DNA of 56,232 bases, from contig NZ_QZWZ01000039.1 in the NCBI RefSeq assembly GCF_003601975.1, positions 1-56,232 of the forward strand, read 5' to 3'. The stretch comes from Mesorhizobium waimense. Lineage in GTDB: Bacteria; Pseudomonadota; Alphaproteobacteria; Rhizobiales; Rhizobiaceae. Shown piece by piece: positions 23,670 to 31,230 of this stretch. The notes beneath the pieces were generated by a model. The model saw only the letters and a program-made list of their open reading frames with translations, was not told where the DNA came from and made no database searches. Numbering within the stretch: the first letter of the stretch is position 1; the number at the start of each line of letters is the position of its first letter. Both the position numbers and the translations under genes were made by a program.

Positions 23670-23900
23670 TCAGCCTTTGGCTTTTGGCTTGGCGGCTGAC
23701 TTGGCCTTGGCGGCGGCCGGATTGGCTGACTTGGCGGCCGCAGCCTTCTTCGGCGCAGCCTTGGCTTTCGGCTTCGCCGCTCCGTCGATCTCGGCGGTCG
23801 CCTGGTCCCAATGTTGCATGTCCGAGCCCTCGGGCCGCCCGGCCTGTTCCCAGATTTCGTGCGCCCGCTGGCGAATGCGTTCCTGCCTGTCGTCCGTCAC
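23670..23900 (-). CDS. DUF2934 protein with Lys/Ala-rich tail
   Basis: 76 residues. The first half is a DUF2934 domain (ERIRQRAHEIWEQAGRPEGS), a short helical motif of unknown role found repeatedly in rhizobial stress regions. The second half is a low-complexity Lys/Ala/Pro tail (KPKAKAAPKKAAAAKSANPA), histone H1-like and possibly nucleic-acid binding. The GTG at 23900 is preferred because GGAGG lies five bases upstream; a longer frame to ATG 23939 includes a duplicated leader sequence (GATTTGGACCCA twice) and is less likely. Confidence 0.75.
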   Translation of the reverse strand: MTDDRQERIRQRAHEIWEQAGRPEGSDMQHWDQATAEIDGAAKPKAKAAPKKAAAAKSANPAAAKAKSAAKPKAKG

Positions 23901-24011
23901 TGTCGCCTCCGTGGTTGGGTCCAAATCGGATGGGTCCAAATCCCGGTAAACATTAGCCGAAATTTCGGCCGGCGTCTTGGGGCGTAAACGCGCAAGACGC
24001 CGCGATTTCCT

Positions 24012-24227
24012 TTAGTGGTCGTTGGACAGGACCGCGACACCCAGCAATGCCGCCTTCTTGGTAATCAGCCCGGCGAGATCGGCGTCGGAGCGCTCTGTGC
24101 CGGTGCGTCGGCGCAGTTCGGTGATCGCCTCCCTCATGGACAGCAAGCCGGTGCTTCGCTCGGCCAGCAGCTTGTCGCAACAGGCCGCGACATTGGTGGA
24201 GTTTGGGGTCTCGACATGCGGCAACAT
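24012..24227 (-). CDS. Small hypothetical protein
   Basis: 71 residues beginning MLPHVETPNSTNVAACCDKL, with a helical middle (LSMREAITELRRRTGTERS). No domain was recognised. GGAG lies seven bases before the ATG. It follows the DUF1236 gene by 70 bases on the same strand; a hairpin lies between, so it may depend on read-through from that gene's stress promoter. Confidence 0.6.
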   Translation of the reverse strand: MLPHVETPNSTNVAACCDKLLAERSTGLLSMREAITELRRRTGTERSDADLAGLITKKAALLGVAVLSNDH

Positions 24228-24255
24228 GGGAATGCTCCTTTGAACAAACCCGTTG

Positions 24256-24283
24256 CCCGCCGTCTCCTCTCGAAGACGGCGGG
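24256..24283 (-). terminator. Hairpin after the DUF1236 gene
   Basis: Perfect 9-bp stem CCCGCCGTC (24256-24264) and GACGGCGGG (24275-24283) with a 10-base loop, 15 bases past the DUF1236 stop. No T run follows, so it may attenuate rather than stop transcription. Confidence 0.5.
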
Positions 24284-24297
24284 ACAGGTATCATGCA

Positions 24298-24621
24298 TCA
24301 CTGGATGACTTCGACGACCCTGCGTGTGCCGGGGTCCACCAGCACGGTGTGGTCGCCGACGACCGTGTATCTGTATTGAGTGTCGGGAACTTCCTGCAGC
24401 TCTACGGTGTCGGGCAGAATAGAGCCGACATTAAGCTCGACGCCGAGAAGGTTTATCGAAGCCAGCGGGTGCCGGTGCACATATTCGCGGATGACCGTTC
24501 TTTCTTCGGGCGTGATCACGACCGCCTGCGGCTGGGTTGTAACAACCACGTCCTCCGCGGCGGCGACACCAACGCCTGCAAGAAGAAGCAGCGCGGCGGC
24601 GGAAGGAATGAGGGTTTTCAT
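24298..24621 (-). CDS. Secreted DUF1236 protein, stress-promoter controlled
   Basis: 107 residues: a signal peptide (MKTLIPSAAALLLLAGVGVA, cleavage near AAA-ED) and one DUF1236 domain, with the hallmark ERTVIREYVHRHPLASINLL and a C-terminal YRYTVVGDHTVLVDPGTR. DUF1236 proteins are common in rhizobia; their function is unknown and a periplasmic or surface location is likely. The ATG at 24621 has AGGAGAG upstream. A perfect EcfG promoter lies about 95 bases upstream. A truncated close paralogue is at 27289-27549. Confidence 0.85.
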   Translation of the reverse strand: MKTLIPSAAALLLLAGVGVAAAEDVVVTTQPQAVVITPEERTVIREYVHRHPLASINLLGVELNVGSILPDTVELQEVPDTQYRYTVVGDHTVLVDPGTRRVVEVIQ

Positions 24622-24713
24622 CGTTCTCTCCTGTTTGGTGTTGGCGAGCTTCGCCCTCGCCTCCGCCTTGGCGGAAACATCCACAGGTCGATAAGTGGCG
24701 AGCTCTGAAGGCA

Positions 24714-24738
24714 AACGCCGCCACAAGGCTGTTGTTCC
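24714..24738 (-). promoter_or_regulatory. EcfG-type promoter (GGAAC-N16-CGTT)
   Basis: Reverse strand GGAAC at 24738-24734 and CGTT at 24717-24714, 16 bases apart: exact consensus, upstream of the DUF1236 gene. Confidence 0.75.
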
Positions 24739-24964
24739 GTAAGTCGGGACTAATTGATCGGCGTGTCGGCTATGGTTTGCGGCTCTCTGCCCTGGCCTTT
24801 TGCGTGCGAGAGACGACGCGATGGCCGCATCCCAGGCGATCGTCTTGTCGGTCCCAGCCATTGGCAAAGCCAACTTGCGCCTCGCCGGATCCCGCCTAGC
24901 CAGAACGGGAACCGGACCGGCCCTGTTTGCATTGAAGGGCCGGTCCATCAGGGAGGTTCTCCAC

Positions 24965-25288
24965 ATGCACGACATGCCTTTCCATGCTCCGCTGACAATT
25001 GCCGTCGGGGCCGGCTTCAAGCGCGAAATCGCTTCGCTGGCCGAGATGCAGAATTTTCTGAAGGAATGGCCGGCGGCGCGGCGCGGTCCGGTCTACGCCA
25101 CCGCCATCAGGGCCTGCGAGGCGGCGCGCGCCGGACATCTCACGGCCGACCAGGCACGGCGGGCCTTCATGGGGTTTGCCGAAACGGCGGGCATAGTGTG
25201 GACAGGCGTCGATCCCGTCACCGCGCTGCGGCAGGCCAAGACGAGAAGTGCGCGCAGCCGAGCCGAGCGGAATCGCCCCGTGCCGTGA
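24965..25288 (+). CDS. DUF982 protein
   Basis: 107 residues with the DUF982 pattern: PLTIAVGAGFKREIASLAEM, then FLKEWPAARRGPVYATAIRA and a helical region ending ARRAFMGFAETAGI. DUF982 proteins are small rhizobial proteins of unknown function, often plasmid- or stress-associated. The ATG at 24965 is chosen because GGGAGG lies eight bases upstream; the longer open frame from 24800 is not domain-like. The C-terminal 25 residues are Arg-rich. Confidence 0.78.
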   Translation: MHDMPFHAPLTIAVGAGFKREIASLAEMQNFLKEWPAARRGPVYATAIRACEAARAGHLTADQARRAFMGFAETAGIVWTGVDPVTALRQAKTRSARSRAERNRPVP

Positions 25289-25301
25289 CTTGGGGCCGTT
25301 G

Positions 25302-25610
25302 CTATTGCTTCGGCTGCGCCGGCAACTCGCCGGGCTTGATCACCGGCGTCTTGCCCTCATTCGGCGCCGGCTGGGCCATGCCCTGGTCGCCGGTAGGCGG
25401 CGGGTGCAACACGCCGCCGCAAGTGTCGAGCTTGCCGGACAGGCCGCCATTGCCGCCACTGGCCGTCGACGGCTTCTGGCCGTCGTTCTGACCTTGCGGC
25501 TCGGCCTGGCACGGTCCGCCCGGCGCCGGGGCGTTCATCTGGTCGTCGGTCTGCGCGGCCGCCGGTCCGGCGAGCGCCAGCAGCAAGGCGCATGGCAAGA
25601 GTGGTTTCAT
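25302..25610 (-). CDS. Small secreted Pro/Gly-rich hypothetical protein
   Basis: 102 residues: signal peptide MKPLLPCALLLALAGPAAAQ, then a low-complexity Gly/Pro/Gln region with two cysteines (GGPCQAEPQG and KLDTCGGVLHPPP). Probably periplasmic. AAAGGAG lies seven bases before ATG 25610. An EcfG-like -35 element occurs upstream but lacks a matching -10, so regulation is not assigned. It converges with the DUF982 gene. Confidence 0.7.
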   Translation of the reverse strand: MKPLLPCALLLALAGPAAAQTDDQMNAPAPGGPCQAEPQGQNDGQKPSTASGGNGGLSGKLDTCGGVLHPPPTGDQGMAQPAPNEGKTPVIKPGELPAQPKQ

Positions 25611-25777
25611 GGTCCAACTCCTTTCCTGCAAGGCTTGTCCTTCGGGAATGGATGTCGGCGGCGATTGGTTCCGACCTGCGGCAAAGCGAACATTGCGACG
25701 GTTCGGCAAGGGGCTGCAAAAATCCGGTGCAGTCAGCTATGGATGCACGCTCCGAGGGAAATGCAAACGGCTAGGTC

Positions 25778-26758
25778 ATGCAGCGCGAGAGCTATTCAAT
25801 CATTGTCGAAATGGAAAATGCTGGCACGATCGACTGGGACGAGGTCGGCGCCGGCCTCGCCGCGCTTTCGCGCGAGATCAAGGCCGCGGCCCGCTTGGGA
25901 TACATCGCCAGACAGGTGATTTTCGTTCATGCCGGAGAGGCCGGCGACACGCCGCTGTTGCGCCGCCAGATCGAAGACGCGGTGCCGGAACTCGCGCCGG
26001 CCCTCGGCTTTGCCGCCCTGCCCGGGGGGCGCTATTACGAGTTGAAGAACGAAGGAATTGCCCAGGCGACGGGCGACATCGTCGTGCTCTGCGATTCCGA
26101 CACCGTCGCCCAGCCAGGCTGGCTGCCGGCCCTGCTGAAGCCGTTCGAGGACACGCGGACTGTCGCCGTGAACGGCCACACCTATCTCGAGCATGATGAC
26201 TTTACCTCGCGGACATTCGCGCTGCTGTGGATCTTTCCGCTTCGCGACCATGATCGGCGCTTTGCCGCCAAGCGCGCCATGAACGCCAACAATTGCGCCA
26301 TCCAGCGAAGCTGGCTCGCCGGCCATCCATTTCCGCACAACAACGGCTTCAAGGTGTCGTGTACGCTGCTTGACCGGCAACTGCGGGCGGAAGGCCACGA
26401 CCTGGTCAAGGCCGAGGCGCTGGCCAGCCACTATCCGCCGCGCGGCTGGCGCTTCCTGTTGTGGCGCGCGCTGGTCACCGGCCGCGACGCGGACCGCAAA
26501 TATACCGCGCTGAAATCCGCCTCGCGGCCACGGCGCGTTTTCAAGGCCATGCGCCGCTGGGCTTCGGCATCCTGGCGCGCCAGCCTGCGAATCGCGCTCC
26601 AGGCTCCGCGCACCGGCATGCCGGCGTGGCAGATACCCTTGGCCGTGGTCGTCGGGCTTGTCTTCAACGCACTGGTGTTCGTCGGCCAGATCAGCCTGGC
26701 GGCTGGTCTGGTGAAGGACGACGTCGAGCGCGTCCCGCCCTTTGTTGGCCACAGCTGA
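25778..26758 (+). CDS. Family 2 glycosyltransferase
   Basis: 326 residues of the GT-A fold. YSIIVEMENA opens the nucleotide-sugar strand, IAQATGDIVVLCDSDTVAQP carries the D-x-D metal site, and NANNCAIQRSWL follows in the acceptor region. A C-terminal hydrophobic stretch (IPLAVVVGLVFNALVFVGQI) should anchor it in the inner membrane. It probably builds a surface glycan; donor and acceptor are unknown. It stands alone, not next to the polysaccharide operon at 41-46 kb. Confidence 0.82.
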   Translation: MQRESYSIIVEMENAGTIDWDEVGAGLAALSREIKAAARLGYIARQVIFVHAGEAGDTPLLRRQIEDAVPELAPALGFAALPGGRYYELKNEGIAQATGDIVVLCDSDTVAQPGWLPALLKPFEDTRTVAVNGHTYLEHDDFTSRTFALLWIFPLRDHDRRFAAKRAMNANNCAIQRSWLAGHPFPHNNGFKVSCTLLDRQLRAEGHDLVKAEALASHYPPRGWRFLLWRALVTGRDADRKYTALKSASRPRRVFKAMRRWASASWRASLRIALQAPRTGMPAWQIPLAVVVGLVFNALVFVGQISLAAGLVKDDVERVPPFVGHS

Positions 26759-26774
26759 CGGCACGCGTGCGGAC

Positions 26775-26812
26775 GTCGAGTATCAGCGCCCTTACCTGCG
26801 CTGATACTCGAC
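26775..26812. terminator. 15-bp inverted repeat between convergent genes
   Basis: GTCGAGTATCAGCGC (26775-26789) and its exact complement GCGCTGATACTCGAC (26798-26812) with an 8-base loop, just after the glycosyltransferase stop and before the end of the convergent small gene. A T run (26828-26833) follows on the plus strand. It probably terminates transcription from both sides. Confidence 0.65.
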
Positions 26813-26862
26813 AGACCGTATGCGCGATTTTTTCGATTCGACCGGTTCGGGCCGGCGGATTG

Positions 26863-27084
26863 TCAATTCAGGGAGTGATCGCCCGCCCCTTGGGTAACGA
26901 AGGACGCCGCAATCAGGTCGTCGGCATCGATGCGTAGGGAGCCTTCGCCATCACCCATGATGGCCGCGACCTTCTGGAAAGTTCTCATCTCATGCTCGGT
27001 GATGCTTGCGCTGCGCATCCTAGCCCTCAGGTCAGCGACCCGCATCCCCAATGCGGGGGACGCTCCGATTTCACGCTTCGACAT
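26863..27084 (-). CDS. Small hypothetical protein with EcfG promoter
   Basis: 73 residues beginning MSKREIGASPALGMRVADLR, mostly helical, with EHEMRTFQKVAAIMGDGEGS and a C-terminus rich in small residues. No domain was recognised. The ATG has AAGG upstream. A perfect EcfG promoter lies about 95 bases upstream, and an 8-bp hairpin (TGCTGCCT at 27139-27146 with AGGCAGCA at 27154-27161) would form in its leader RNA. Confidence 0.65.
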   Translation of the reverse strand: MSKREIGASPALGMRVADLRARMRSASITEHEMRTFQKVAAIMGDGEGSLRIDADDLIAASFVTQGAGDHSLN

Positions 27085-27177
27085 AATACCTTGCCTCCTC
27101 CCCAGCCCATTTCGCCGCCTCGCCGCTTCGCTGGCCCATGCTGCCTATCAATAAGGCAGCACGAAGTCAGACGCGGC

Positions 27178-27202
27178 AACGCGTGATTCCAAGGAAGGTT
27201 CC
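27178..27202 (-). promoter_or_regulatory. EcfG-type promoter (GGAAC-N16-CGTT)
   Basis: Reverse strand GGAAC at 27202-27198 and CGTT at 27181-27178, 16 bases apart: exact consensus. The transcript leader includes a hairpin at 27139-27161 before the small gene at 27084. Confidence 0.75.
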
Positions 27203-27288
27203 TGCTTGTACCTGCTTATATTAGTCACGAAATAATACGGGGCGGACCGGCCCTCCGCTCCGGCAAGCGGCGGGCCGTGCGATGCGGG

Positions 27289-27549
27289 TCACTGAATGAT
27301 CTTCACGATCTTGCGTGTGCCGGGATCGACAAGCACGGTCTGGTTGTCGACGACGACATAGCGGTATTTGACATTGGGGACTTCATGCAATTCCACCGTA
27401 TCGGGAAGTGCGGTGCCGACATTGAGCTCCACGCCGAGAAGCTTGACCGACGCCAGGGGCCGCTTGTGCACATATTCCCGAATGACGGTTTCCTGTTCAG
27501 GCTGGATGATGATGTCCTGGGCGGCCGCGGCGCCCACCCCTGCGAGCAA
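27289..27549 (-). pseudogene. DUF1236 gene truncated at its 5' end
   Basis: The reverse frame encodes the end of a signal peptide (LLAGVGAAAAQD) and a complete DUF1236 domain (ETVIREYVHKRPLASVKLLG to LVDPGTRKIVKIIQ), closely similar to the intact protein at 24298-24621. The start codon and first 12 or so residues are missing. At about 27549 the sequence changes abruptly to the antisense of a GGDEF gene, so the gene has lost its promoter and start and should be dead. Confidence 0.75.
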
Positions 27550-27925
27550 CGACAATTTCGGCCACAAGGCCGGCGACAGATTGCTGATCGACGTGGCTGG
27601 CCGGCTGCGTGCGGCGGTGCGCGACAACGATACGGTCGCGCGTCTTGGCGGCGACGAATTCGCCATCATCCAGACCGGGATAACCGGACAGACGGATGTG
27701 TCGGCGCTTGCCCGGCGCATCATCGAGCGATTCCAGTCGCCCTTCACGGTCGCCGACAGCCCGGTCGTCGTCGGCGTCAGCATCGGCGTCGCGCTGGCGC
27801 CTGGTGACGCCCTGGGCAGCGACGAGCTGCTGCAGAAAGCCGATACCGCACTCTACCGCAGCAAGTCCGGCGGGCGCGGACAGTTGAGCTTCTTTGGGGA
27901 ACCGCATCCTCCTTTGGGTGGATAG
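27548..27925 (+). pseudogene. GGDEF (diguanylate cyclase) domain fragment
   Basis: The plus strand begins inside a GGDEF domain (NDNFGHKAGDRLLIDVAGRL) and continues through the catalytic motif VARLGGDEFAII and ADTALYRSKSGGRG to a stop. This is roughly the last three quarters of the domain. The N-terminal strand and any sensor region are absent, replaced by the antisense of the DUF1236 remnant. The catalytic GGDEF motif itself is intact, but no start or ribosome site exists, so it is a fragment left by a deletion or inversion. Confidence 0.8.
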
Positions 27926-28374
27926 GTCAAAATATTCGCAAACGCTAATATGAATTGCGCAAGCAAAGCACCCAACCCTTGCGCCGAGCGCCGGCGGAGT
28001 TTCCTTTAGCTGCCTCGGCCGGCGCTCGTCATCGAGTGCCGCCTTGATCGCGATCAGATGGTGAGAAGTGCAAGCTGCGGAAACGCCTGCGCTCGCGAAC
28101 TTTCCCGCATCGAGCCAACAGCGAAGCCAGCGCCGGCGACCTTGCGCTGATTTCGCCCGCCGCAAAAACGAATCCAGCAAAGCGCGCGATGCTCCAACGC
28201 CACACTTGCACCGAAAGGCGTATGGTCCTAAGTCCTAAGACATAGGTCGCATGCCGTGGGCCGAAAGCCCTCCGAGAGCGCGGCACAGTGTCAAGTTGCG
28301 ACCGCACATGAAAGGTGCAACGCTCGAATTGGGTAGAGACATGGGCGGGCTTCCCGGGTTTCAATCGGTCCGGG
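27926..28374. other. Intergenic region, no gene seen
   Basis: About 450 bases between the GGDEF fragment and the ExoX-like gene. Open frames on both strands lack ribosome sites and recognisable products. The last 150 bases should hold the promoter of the ExoX-like gene; no known consensus was seen. Confidence 0.4.
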
Positions 28375-28662
28375 ATGTTCGATTGGCAAATGTATTTTCC
28401 GCAATTTCTTGTGGGAATGTCAGTAACGCTTGTCGTAATCCTTGGCTGGATTTACGCGACTACCGGGTCGTTTTGGCAATCGCTGGGCTGGACATTTGTT
28501 GCCGCCATGGTGCTGCAGGCAGGCTACTTCATCGCTGTGCTTTTACTCATCTATGGCCGCACCTCGTCGGCGGCCAAGGCCGACAAATCGCTCCCCGCGA
28601 AGGTGCCCGGGCCGTTCGAACGCGACGGCATCATCCACACCCTTCTGTCGCGGCTCTTTTAA
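28375..28662 (+). CDS. ExoX/SyrA-like exopolysaccharide production repressor
   Basis: 95 residues with two membrane helices (FPQFLVGMSVTLVVILGWIY and FVAAMVLQAGYFIAVLLLIY) joined by TTGSFWQSLGWT, the pattern of rhizobial ExoX/PsiA-type small membrane proteins that damp exopolysaccharide synthesis post-translationally. The C-terminus is cytoplasmic and basic. ATG 28375 is chosen as the start of the hydrophobic core. No exo genes lie next to it; the GT2 genes and glycan operon of this window could be indirect targets, but that is inference. Confidence 0.7.
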   Translation: MFDWQMYFPQFLVGMSVTLVVILGWIYATTGSFWQSLGWTFVAAMVLQAGYFIAVLLLIYGRTSSAAKADKSLPAKVPGPFERDGIIHTLLSRLF

Positions 28663-28858
28663 CCGGACGGCTTTGACCGGCGGCGCGGCGCACTCATCCA
28701 ACGCTTGACTTGTCGCGCTCCAAGCACCGGGCCGGCGCCCTGGCGTCCGTTGCCGACGCCAGGGCAAAATTTTTCAGCCAGCGAGCCAGCGGCGCGCGCC
28801 AAGTGGACCCGCTACGCCATGGCATAGCAACCCACCCGGCAACGCAACATGACTCCGG

Positions 28859-29269
28859 TCAGCGAGGCGCAGACTTCAAGCCGGAGGCGGTGGGCACCGG
28901 TTCGGACGAGAAGACCACGAAGCCGAAGGTGAGCACAGCAGCGGCGACAATCATGGAGCCGGTGGCAACGACCGGCTCGATCGCCGTGTTGCCCTTCGCC
29001 AGCATCAGGTAGAGCGCCGGCAGCATCACCACCAGGCCGAGCGTATAGAGGCCGTAGTGGATCATCGCGATGCGGCGCGCGGCCTTGGCCGGATTGAGCG
29101 CATAGTAGCCGCCGAATATCGCGGAGGTTACCCAGCCCAGAAGGTTGATGTGGGCGTGCGCCGGAAAGGCGGCGTGATCTTGCGAGATCGCCATATGCAG
29201 GCCGATGGCGATGCCCACGATGAGAAAGACGATGGCCGTCTTGAAGAAAAGTTCCGAAACCCTAGGCAT
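28859..29269 (-). CDS. Four-helix membrane protein related to haem-copper oxidase subunit I
   Basis: 136 residues, four hydrophobic segments. ISQDHAAFPAHAHINLLGWV followed by TSAIFGGYYALNP matches the first helices of cytochrome oxidase/nitric-oxide-reductase subunit I, where the histidine ligates low-spin haem. Short stand-alone versions occur in many rhizobia and their role is unknown. GGAG lies seven bases before the ATG. It could bind haem, but lacks the rest of the oxidase fold. Confidence 0.7.
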   Translation of the reverse strand: MPRVSELFFKTAIVFLIVGIAIGLHMAISQDHAAFPAHAHINLLGWVTSAIFGGYYALNPAKAARRIAMIHYGLYTLGLVVMLPALYLMLAKGNTAIEPVVATGSMIVAAAVLTFGFVVFSSEPVPTASGLKSAPR

Positions 29270-29538
29270 ATTTTTTCTCCCCAATGCCTTTTAAACCCCG
29301 ACATTGCGAAGGTTACACCCGGGAGCCGAGATTTTCCATGCCGTACTTGGGGTTAGCAACGGCTTTCGGCACCGCGATCCGATGCCGGCACGGGCGCCAG
29401 GTAGCGTGGAATGAAGGCGGCGGCGATCCCTTCACGTCGCTTCTGCGGCAGGTACTGCGGCATCGGGACCCTGTGCCGTTGTGACTCGGACAAGCCCTGC
29501 AACCGGGGCAAAGCCCGGCGGCAGGGCCGCTCGACAGG

Positions 29539-30372
29539 CTATTCGGTCTCTTCGGTCTCGTCCGGTTCCTCGGCAGCCGGGTCGGCCGGCGCGAGCTTGT
29601 CGGCCACCTGGTCGATCTTCTCATCGAGCACATCCTGTGCCCATTGCGTAACTTCGTCGTCGACCGGCTTGTTGGCCATCGCCTCCAGCGCGTCCTTGAG
29701 CGATGCATCGTCGGTGCCGACAGCGGCTTCGTCAGCCGCTGACTGGGCCGCAGCAGCCGCCGCCTCGGCGTCCGCAACCGCGGTCTCCTGGTCGGCGATC
29801 TGCGCTTCCAGATCCGCGATCTGTGCGGCCTTGGCCGCCTCTTCCTCGGGCGTTGCAGGCGTAAGCGCATTCGCCGCTTCGAGCTGCGCGTTCAGGTCGG
29901 CCAGCTTGGCCTGCTCGTCCGTCACGGCCGCGTTTGCCTCTTCAAGCGCGGCCTGAGCAACTTTGGCGTTCGCGGATGCCATCACAAAGGCCTGAACAGC
30001 GGCGAATTTCTTGCTCTTGGAGTTCATATAGGCGTTGACGTTGCGCTGCAGCGAATTCAGCGCGCCGAGCTTGGCATGGATATTCTTCTCCTTGGGCTCT
30101 TTCTCCTTGGCCTGCTGCTTGGCGGCGCCCTTGGTGGCCTTGCCTGCCTTCGCTCCGGCCTTGCTCGAGGATTGCCCGCCCGCCGACGACTTGCCCTGCG
30201 AACCGCTTTTGCTGGAGTTGCCGCCGCCATTGCCGCCGCTATTCCCGTTGCCGCCGCCATTGCCGTGGCCACCGCCGTTCCCGCCGCCATTGCCGCCGGC
30301 AGCGGCCAATGCGGGAGACGCCAGAAGCGCGAATGCCGCAAGCGCGGCAAAGAGAGTCTTTCGGGATGTCAT
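29539..30372 (-). CDS. Secreted Gly/Asn-rich coiled-coil protein
   Basis: 277 residues: signal peptide (MTSRKTLFAALAAFALLASP, cleavage near ALA-AA), a Gly/Asn repeat segment (GGNGGGNGGGHGNGGG and similar, residues 26-55), a Ser/Lys/Ala-rich linker, and a long acidic coiled coil (for example EEANAAVTDEQAKLADLNAQ and AQIADLEAQIADQETAVADA) ending in an acidic tail. It is probably periplasmic or surface structural material; function unknown. Its Gly/Asn segment resembles those of the two paralogues at 37.5-38.9 kb, but its C-terminal half is unrelated. Confidence 0.8.
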   Translation of the reverse strand: MTSRKTLFAALAAFALLASPALAAAGGNGGGNGGGHGNGGGNGNSGGNGGGNSSKSGSQGKSSAGGQSSSKAGAKAGKATKGAAKQQAKEKEPKEKNIHAKLGALNSLQRNVNAYMNSKSKKFAAVQAFVMASANAKVAQAALEEANAAVTDEQAKLADLNAQLEAANALTPATPEEEAAKAAQIADLEAQIADQETAVADAEAAAAAAQSAADEAAVGTDDASLKDALEAMANKPVDDEVTQWAQDVLDEKIDQVADKLAPADPAAEEPDETEETE

Positions 30373-30705
30373 GGGTATTTTCCTCCGAGAATCGCCACCT
30401 CACCCAACCGCTAATGAGGGCAATATGAGAAATTCCTAATGCCGTCGGTAAACTTTAGATAAATGTGTTTTCAATGCGAGAGCGAACCGGCCCATCAGCT
30501 AACAATTCGAATCGAGAAACCCTCCTAACATTTTGAATTTATTATCATCGACTGAACGAAAATCCCGGCTTGCGCCATTTGGACCGCAGAAGGCCCATGC
30601 CGGTCAGACCATGGTCCCAACGGGCGGCCAGCGGCACGAAAACGGTCGTCGCGTCGTTGATTGGGAAGCGCTGAAAGCAACGCCGAGTCGATGACGAGCC
30701 ACGCG
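30373..30705. other. Intergenic region, possible decayed coding remnant
   Basis: About 330 bases. On the reverse strand, a frame reading FPINDATTVFVPLAARWDHG ending near 30545 looks protein-like but has no start codon; it may be a gene remnant. The remainder upstream of the Gly/Asn-rich protein is AT-rich and should hold its promoter. Confidence 0.35.
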
Positions 30706-30942
30706 CTATGGCGCCCGCAAAATGTCGGCGCCCGGCTGCTCGTCGAACAGCACCGCACAGCCGCGCTCCAGCGCCACCGCCGATAGCGCATTGGCAACGG
30801 TCTCGTCCGGCGAGACGAAATCCCCGGTCAGCACACGCAACTCTTCCACGGCCCTCGCCATCGACACGAGCCGCCCTGCGGCGCGGTCGGTGGTGCAGGC
30901 ATCTACGACACAAACGAGATCGATGATTTCGAAGCGGTCCAT
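30706..30942 (-). CDS. Small hypothetical protein with EcfG promoter
   Basis: 78 residues beginning MDRFEIIDLVCVVDACTTDR, with a helical region (SMARAVEELRVLTGDF) and a small hydrophobic core. No domain was recognised. GGAG lies seven bases before ATG 30942. An EcfG promoter (N17 spacing) ends about 40 bases upstream, which supports both the gene and its start. Confidence 0.62.
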   Translation of the reverse strand: MDRFEIIDLVCVVDACTTDRAAGRLVSMARAVEELRVLTGDFVSPDETVANALSAVALERGCAVLFDEQPGADILRAP

Positions 30943-30980
30943 CTCAGGTCTCCGCAAAACAGGGTCCCTTCGAGCCAATC

Positions 30981-31006
30981 AACGCCGTGGCGCGCGACAA
31001 TGTTCC
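30981..31006 (-). promoter_or_regulatory. EcfG-type promoter (GGAAC-N17-CGTT)
   Basis: Reverse strand GGAAC at 31006-31002 and CGTT at 30984-30981, 17 bases apart: consensus elements with the longer accepted spacing. Confidence 0.7.
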
Positions 31007-31156
31007 GGGGCAGATCATGGACCTTCGTCGATGGTGCGCTGCCCACTGATGGCTGGCCAAAAAAACGAGATTCCGGCCTGAATCCACCCTTCATCGAAAG
31101 ACATCCCCCCTGCCTTTGCCGACGGCTCAAAGGCAGCTTGACAAGAGACCCCATTT

Positions 31157-31171
31157 GTTCTCTTTTTGTTC
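31157..31171 (+). promoter_or_regulatory. LexA (SOS) box of dinB
   Basis: GTTC-TCTTTTT-GTTC, the direct-repeat GTTC-N7-GTTC operator used by alphaproteobacterial LexA. A TTGACA -35 hexamer lies just upstream (31138-31143), so LexA binding would block the promoter. The site is 60 bases before dinB. Confidence 0.88.
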
Positions 31172-31230
31172 GGCAAAAAAGTCCTTAAAACAGGCATGGC
31201 TAATGCTGCAATGCCGTAGGGTGGAACGGG

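Noticed and set aside
25650..25680. Possible EcfG promoter upstream of the Pro/Gly-rich secreted protein
   Set aside because: GGAAC is present on the reverse strand, but the element 16 bases later is CCAT and at 17 is CATT, too far from CGTT to count.
27289..27783. Single reverse frame of 164 codons ending in a DUF1236 domain
   Set aside because: Its N-terminal half is the antisense of the GGDEF fragment. It is an accidental fusion across the breakpoint, not a designed protein.
28029..28364. Reverse-strand frame of 111 codons before the ExoX-like gene
   Set aside because: No ribosome site, no similarity, and composition typical of non-coding GC-rich frames.
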